From Sycobia sp. Sy_11 (taxonomy: Eukaryota; Arthropoda; Insecta; Hymenoptera; Epichrysomallidae), in the NCBI GenBank assembly GCA_018907035.1, contig JACCIC010000094.1:186001-250000 (forward strand): DNA of 64,000 nt. Direction: 5' to 3'. Shown here one piece after another: positions 57,881 to 64,000 of the stretch; within the stretch, counting starts at the first letter, position 1; every line of letters begins with the position of its first letter. The translations under genes were made by a program, and so were the position numbers. The notes beneath the pieces were generated by a model. It saw only the letters and a list, made by a program, of their open reading frames with translations, was not told the DNA's origin and ran no database searches.

Positions 57881-58732
57881 ATATAGCTTTCTCATTCTCT
57901 ACCATCCGCTGCGTAAGAGTTGCGTTGGTATCCACATACAAGGACGTGTTTACGTCAGTTCGAGGAGGACGATTTTGTAATCGTTTTCATCGTCATCTCG
58001 ATGAAACTTGTATTTTCCAAAATATTATGCTTGTGCGCGCTTGTGCTTGGTATTGATATTTTTTCCTAATTAGACTTCACAGTCGCACGTAAATATTCTC
58101 AATGCTTAAAAAAAGTTATAGCTTAAGATAGTAATAAAATGACATTTCAGGATTATATATAGGATTATATGTATTATCATTCAATTATATCTAATTTAAA
58201 TAAAAGAAAGTATTGTAATTAATTGTTGCATAGTCAAGTATATGTAAATATGTATGAATACCAATTCCTGTAAGTTTCACAATTATTACTTATTATTATT
58301 CAATAAAAAAGTTGGTTATTAAATGTGTGCCTATATACTCATTTAATTATGACATGGGAATACAATACTGTGAAAATATAATTAACAAATTATTTTGAAA
58401 TGTATTTGCGGGTCCATCTCTGAAAAGTTTATGATAATTTAAATGGTTAAAAAAAATTTAGAAAAGTATCTTTTTCAGAACAATGCGCAACATCAACTAT
58501 AGTTCCCAGTCAATCGAATGAATTAAAATTTATTAATTGTAGATTGAATAATTTAATATATTTTTATCAACGTAAATTAGTTTTATGTTTTATTTTTTCA
58601 AAGAAACTTAAATCTATTACAACATATGTTATAACTTACTACCAAGATCAATTCATAATTGCTTGAATATTTGAAACTGTTATTGGTAGGTCCTAAGGGA
58701 AAAACCGAAATACAATGTTGGAAATAATGTAC
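57880..58732. other. Intergenic DNA
   Basis: No gene seen. The first 150 bp are less AT-rich and may belong to the repeat. Confidence 0.35.
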
Positions 58733-60830
58733 TTATTTCAATCGAATACTATTGTCGAGCGCCTCCTTAAGCGCAAGATATGAATTATATATGTAGTATA
58801 TGTCCCACAACTCTCCTAATGTTCTGATATTGAACCGATTCCACACTTGAATAGCATGATTCTTGTCTTCTTCAGTACTATGTAAATCCGTTAATTTATT
58901 ATAAAATTCATTTTTCGACGGCAGTTTTGTAGTTATCAATTTATCTAGTTCATCGACAAAATCGTAAGAAAGTATGCCTTTACGTCTAAGAAGATCAATA
59001 TTTTCATTTGACAATTCATATAATTGAAATTCTTTTATTACTATTGTTAAATTATCTAGATATGGCGCAAATTTCTCTAAGAATTTTGGTAAAAATAGCC
59101 AAGAATCTATGAATCTAAAACTTACATCACAGTGATCGATATAATTTGTGAATGTTCCTTCTTATGAGGTATGAGGATAAATCGAGTATTCATCAATAAA
59201 GAAGTTCCAATTTCCTTAAAATAGAATGTGTATCATAATTAAGATTAAGAAAAATACGGCAATGAATTTCGAGTTTTTATAATTTAAATTCCATGAATTG
59301 AAGAGTACTTTTGAACCTAAAGATAAAAAATTTAATTTATAAAAAAATCAGCAAAAAATTTATTTTTCTTTATCTCAAAAAAAAAAAAGAAAAAACTTAC
59401 ATTTCGATAAGATAAATCAATGACCTTGTACTGCCAGTTACTGATCTTGGAATGGTTGGCGACATATATGGTAAACGGTTGACCATTGAAAAGTTAATTC
59501 TTCAAGATCTGTCGTTTCATTAGTTTTGGATTTCTATAGAAATGTTGTGTAGATAATGTGTGATTATCGATAAGTGAATAATTTTTCGTTAAAGCTACAT
59601 TTTAAATAGTAGCCTATACTGTAGACTTCGTGAAGTTGAAAAGCATTTCATTTTTTGTAAGTTTGAATAGGCATGGAAAATCTTCGTAAATTACAAGAGG
59701 TACTTTTTCACTTTTATTATAATCTTCAAATTTTAAAATCTTCTTCAATGAGTTTGGCACATTTATTTTACAATCATTAATATTTTTACAGATTTTGATG
59801 ATTTTGTGTACTTCCCTTAGTATAAAAATGTTGCAAATATCATTCAGAATGGTATAATTTTTACGAATATTACTCACTTGTGAACCAAGAGTCTGAATGT
59901 AATTTTAATCGAAATATAATGGAATTTAGACACAGTTCCACTATCATCAGGAATATTGTGTTCTTCATACTCGTCTATACAGAAATCTTGAACGAGGAGA
60001 AGATTTGCATGTTTTCGGGTCTTATCGGATGCAATCAAATTTTTAAAAATTGGCGATATCTTGTAGTTTTTTGAAAAGTTCAACTTGTCACCAAAGTTCA
60101 ACTCCTTTGCATATTTATCAGAATTATTAAGTCTTTGAGGATTATTTTCATTAGAATGTCACGCTGAAAGAATAGCATATTTCAAGCATTGATTATCAGT
60201 GTTATGAACATTGAAACATGCTCTTTTTGATGCTATGAACTTTGGGAGCAGAATATATTACCTTCCCATCTGAGGTGAAAATTTTTTTATGTTTATGTAT
60301 AAACTTATAATACTTTTCAATGTCCATCAGGAATCTTTTTCCTGATATTTTTCTAGATGTTTCTAGAAGACTCAAACTATTTTTCTAAATCAGTAAACAT
60401 GTATATTGTAGCACTCAAAGTTGTGAAATATTTATGTCTGTTGTTTCTTCTCCATTTTTCTGCTTGGAAAACATTGACATAAAATCAGAATTTACTTTTA
60501 TTGCACTATATTCATGTAGGCATGCTTAAACTTTATCCTGAAAGACCTTGTGTGCGTTGTCCAAGGCACTTAGTTAAAGTTCACTGGAGAGTTATTTAAT
60601 CATCTTTTAAAAAGAGAATAAAGACTGGTGTTGTTGTTAGTTCAAGTCATGTGAACATTCTAAGTCTCTTTAGAGTTCACACTACACCAACTACTGATGG
60701 ACTATTAAGATAGCACCGAAATTCTGCTTGTAAACACGAAAGGTGAATGAGACAAGTGAACATTTTTGATTTCCTGCTCGAGAGAGAACTGTTTTTTTTT
60801 TCTTCAAATTCCCTCAGCTTTAGCATATCC
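58733..60830 (-). pseudogene. Virus-like (Maverick-type) type-B DNA polymerase pseudogene
   Basis: Minus-strand relic of a long ORF with a protein-primed family-B polymerase (DNA_pol_B_2), as in Maverick/Polinton and related virus-like insertions. In order: a decayed N-terminal region (60830-60240); KFHYISIKITFRLLV; NDCKINVPNSLKKILKFEDY; VPLVIYEDFPCLFK, the first exonuclease motif with its Glu replaced by Pro (59614-60101). At 58733-59166 the best-kept part reads SFRFIDSWLFLPKFLEKF, LLRRKGILSYDFVDELDKL, LPSKNEFYNKL and WNRFNIRTLGELWDIY. Stops and shifts separate the pieces, and the polymerase palm is not present. Inactive; old. Confidence 0.72.
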
Positions 60831-61846
60831 TGTTCAGTCATTGTCGACTAAATTATGAGTTCAATTCTTCAATTCACTGACCTGGTCATAAACATCACGA
60901 AGTTGTTTCACTTGAAATTCTACAGATGAAAATTATGCCATCTTTACTTTTTAGGTAAACTAATAAAATATATACAGACTTCAACCAATATTGTTTTTAC
61001 TATCATAAAGCTAATAAAAAAATAACGCACTGATATAAGGTAATAAGTAAAAAAGATAAAACTGAATTTTTATTTCAATAACTCAGTTTTCTGAGAGAAG
61101 GAGGTGCACTTCCCACTGCTTACCTCTTTCAGTTACTATTTATTTGGTAACAATTAACATGAGCTGAAAAAAACAGTAGATTGGCTGGAACGAAATTACC
61201 ATGAAATAGATTGAGAATGTCATGACATCCCTTATCATAGATTGGAGATTTGTTGTGCTGAAATGCAAAAATTGTACGTCAAGGATCGAGAAAGAAGGAA
61301 TGGTTAGCAGACTTTGTACCGAATATGTGAGTTTTCATACTCATTCATATTTTTTATATTTTTTAGAATTCTTTCTCTAATTTCAGAAATATATCTGATG
61401 TCGAGGAGCGACAATGTCCATCGTTTCATTCGTTATAGAGTGAAGGACAATATGTACTTTGTAGAAATCACACATTATGCAAAAGGCAATTTTCCATGTG
61501 TGTAGTCGATAATGTGATGATTAGAAGTACATATTTAGAAGATTATTTCAGTAAGAAGTACGGACGGGATGAAACTGTTGAAAAACAGTATTATCGTAAA
61601 ATGTATTTTAATGTATTCTGTGAAAAAAATTTATATTAATAATACATTTGAATCATAAAAAAATTTTAATGCATTTATAATTTTATTTAAATATTATTTA
61701 TTTCTATAATTTATTAATAATTTGAAATTATTTACAAAGGATTTTTTTCTTATTTGAAAATTTTTAAAAATAATTTTTAAAATATTCAATTTCAAATAGT
61801 AATACAAAATAAAATTAATTAAAAACTTATTAATATTATATATAAG

Positions 61847-61890
<44 letters not shown>

Positions 61891-62219
61891 TTTAACAAAT
61901 GATAAATAATTGGATAAAAATAATTATTTAAAAAAATTAAATTTAAAGTTATTCGTACATTTAATTTCAAACTTAAATTTAAATTTGAATTTAAAATGTA
62001 TTTAAAATAAATTTAAAATGATAGAAAATTTTTTTTTGAAATGAAATTTTAAAATAAAAAGAAAAAACTCTTGGAAAAAATGAAATTGCCTGAAATTTAT
62101 GAATTTGACCATCAAAATTTTTTTCTTTTAATTTAAAAATTTCAGTTCAAAAAATAACTCGCATCTCGAATGCCATATAAGGGCACGTGCTTACTATAAC
62201 AATAGACATTCATAACCAT
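60831..62219. other. Mostly non-coding
   Basis: A 63-codon frame at 61314-61505 preceded by a possible intron (GTGAGT at 61327, TTTCAG at 61387) could be a gene fragment, but I do not recognise it. Confidence 0.3.
61849..61888. repeat. (AT)n microsatellite
   Basis: About 19 AT units. Confidence 0.97.
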
Positions 62220-62420
62220 CAACGGTAAGCGAATGATACTAATTGATTGAGTCCGCCGCAGCCTCGCGTGTGTTCGCCTCTACTCAGACCCTCTCCCATG
62301 CTTCTTCCGAGAAGTGAACCTGTTTCAAAATAGAATTTTTATACTCAGTTTTTTTCACAGTCACTCCTTTTTTAAAATGCAACAATATTATAATCAGCCG
62401 AAATTCCTATTAAAGGTACA
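62220..62420 (-). repeat. Dispersed repeat family, copy 3 (partial, reversed)
   Basis: Reverse complement of 62280-62370 matches 10335-10455 (TTCTATTTTGAAACAGGTTC with GAAGCATGGGAGAGGGTC). Confidence 0.6.
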
Positions 62421-62585
62421 TTTCGTAAGCGATTCTATTATCTATCAGGAGGCGAACATAGTACTTATTTTTTAGTTCTGGCATTTACCAATAAAATTAA
62501 AATAAGAGGCGCCATTATTTCTGTAAACATTGCAATTTATTGATCAGTGAAAAATGAATCGTGATAAATCGTTTTTTTCGAGGTT

Positions 62586-63480
62586 TTGTACTATTTTTAT
62601 TTTAAAAAATGTATAGCAGAAATTTATCGATTACTTCAAAAATATTATGGCGAACAAGCTCCATCGCTTACAACATGTAACGAGTGGTTTCAGCGGTTTA
62701 GGAATGGAGATACTGATGTTAATGACAAAGAACGTTCTAAACAACCTAAAAAGTTTGAAGATAGTGAATTGCAAGCATTATTGGACGAAAACTCAGCTTA
62801 AATGCAGAAAGAACTCGCTAATAAGTTAGAAGTCAGTGACAGAGCAGTTGGCAAATTCTTTCATGCGGTGGTAAAGATTCACGAAGAAGGAAAGTGAATG
62901 ACACACGACTTGACCGAAAGTGCTATTACGAATCGATACAACATCACACTGTCTTTGCTTATCAAGCAAAAAATAAGAATTTTCTGTGATGTTCTGGAAC
63001 TGGTGATGAAAAATGGATTTACTCTGACAATCCTATGCGTTAAAAGGCATGGGTGGATCCAGGCCAACCGTCCACATTGACACCAAAACGGAATAACCAC
63101 GGCCAAAAGGTATTGTGTATTTGGTGGAACCAAGAGGGTGTGCTGTACTACGAACTGCTAAAACCGAATGAAACCGTCACTGCCGAGGTATACAAACGCC
63201 AACTGAATGATTTGTAACAGAAATTGATCGAACATAGATCAGAAATCACATGCAATAGGTGCAGAGTCATTTTCGTGAATGACAACGCTCGACCACATGT
63301 TGCGAATGCCGTCAAAAACACCTTGTTTTAACTCGGATGAGAAGTATTGCTGCACCCAGCGTACTTGATAGACATAGCGCCTTTTGATCACCAACTATTC
63401 AGATCGATGCAGCACGACCTCGTTGATACGCACTTCGGACATGTTAACAAATATTTTAATTAAGCCATTGTGTATCCATT
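62586..63480 (+). mobile_element. Mariner (mauritiana/cecropia-like) remnant
   Basis: The HTH part at 62586-62801 (CNEWFQRFRNGDTDVNDKER, KKFEDSELQALLDENSA, then a stop) continues in shifted frames: KELANKLEVSDRAVGKF, VLELVMKNGFTL-type first catalytic region, VFGGTKRVC/YYELLKPNETVT, FVNDNARPHVAN (second Asp) and IDIAPFDHQLFRSM (third Asp). Many shifts and stops. Ends approximate; no terminal repeats matched. Confidence 0.85.
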
Positions 63481-64000
63481 TTCCATCATAAATATCTTTT
63501 TCTATTAAAAAATGTCGGAAACTAAGTTCGCTTCTAATATGTCTAATTGTATTTAAGGAAAAATTGTACTTTGTAAATATGGTTTGACTGATGTGGTGTT
63601 TTTTTCATTTAAAGTTCATATAAACTCCTTCGAGCTGCAAAGCAATCTCTAATGTTCGAAAATTTTTTGGGTATGTAACTGAAAGTCAGGGTAAGCCAGA
63701 AGTATGAAAAAAAACAAAATTTTACACATCACCAATTTTATTTTTCAATTTATTATAATTTGTAGCCTTCAAGTGGAGTCATAATTATTTAATATCCTTT
63801 AATAATTTAATTTAATTTTTGCTTGTATGTTAGTTCCAATTTTATAAGTCCCAAAAAGATTTTATAAGTACATTACAAAAAAATTACGCATAATCATTCC
63901 ATATAAACATTAATAAAATAAACCTACTATTGTATAAAAAGAGCATAAGTTATTGGGAAAGAATTGCATGTTCTACTCGAATCATAAATTATTAATAAAA
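63481..64000. other. AT-rich flank
   Basis: Nothing recognised to the window end. Confidence 0.4.

Noticed and set aside
61314..61505. Possible exon with GTGAGT and TTTCAG nearby
   Set aside because: The product is not recognised and no further exon could be joined; kept only as a note in the region entry.

Overview
This is a eukaryotic, AT-rich (roughly 30 % GC) nuclear window from an insect, most likely a hymenopteran (ant, bee or wasp). That rests on a CYP6-type cytochrome P450, many mariner lineages, BEL/Pao and Gypsy retrotransposons and abundant (AT)n microsatellites; the species cannot be named from sequence alone. Only three host genes can be supported: one complete six-exon P450 and two short secreted cysteine-rich peptides. 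Nearly everything else is transposon or virus-like debris, often nested or fused. I saw no rRNA, tRNA or CRISPR.

Layout. 1-3235: debris island (3' part of a Gypsy pol, BEL/Pao gag fragment, Tc1 transposase end, Penelope-like GIY-YIG remnant). 3578-4260: defensin-like peptide gene 1 (minus strand) with 5'-UTR intron and TATA box. 5117-8277: second, nearly identical Gypsy pol fused to the head of a mariner. 10040-13700: dispersed repeat, two mariner remnants and an orphan GC-rich open frame. 14137-19760: retroelement leader copy, GC-rich LTR-like stretches and a second Gypsy lineage. 21040-22930: two dead mariners. 25490-26320: GC-rich LTR-like island. 26879-28905: defensin-like gene 2 (minus strand) with a first exon and promoter homologous to gene 1. 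29760-31867: LINE and mariner relics and an (ACAT)n block. 33248-37312: a degraded BEL/Pao element with a 28-bp minisatellite leader. 38000-40930: a virus-like polymerase relic and an R1-like LINE relic. 41449-44265: LTR-like sequence with structured repeats. 44600-49008: a Jockey-like LINE broken by an LTR-like insertion. 50353-56802: the P450, with two mariners in intron 4. 57620-64000: dispersed repeat copies, a protein-primed type-B DNA polymerase pseudogene and a last mariner.

How it fits together. The P450 (525 codons once spliced, all junctions GT-AG and in frame) remains intact although its fourth intron took two mariners into one AT microsatellite. The two small peptides have the cysteine spacing of insect defensins plus extra cysteines, and share TATA box, 5' exon, donor site and about 150 bp of upstream DNA, so they are duplicated genes probably under common control. 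The surrounding elements are inactive: stops, frameshifts, internal deletions and changed catalytic residues are visible in almost every one.
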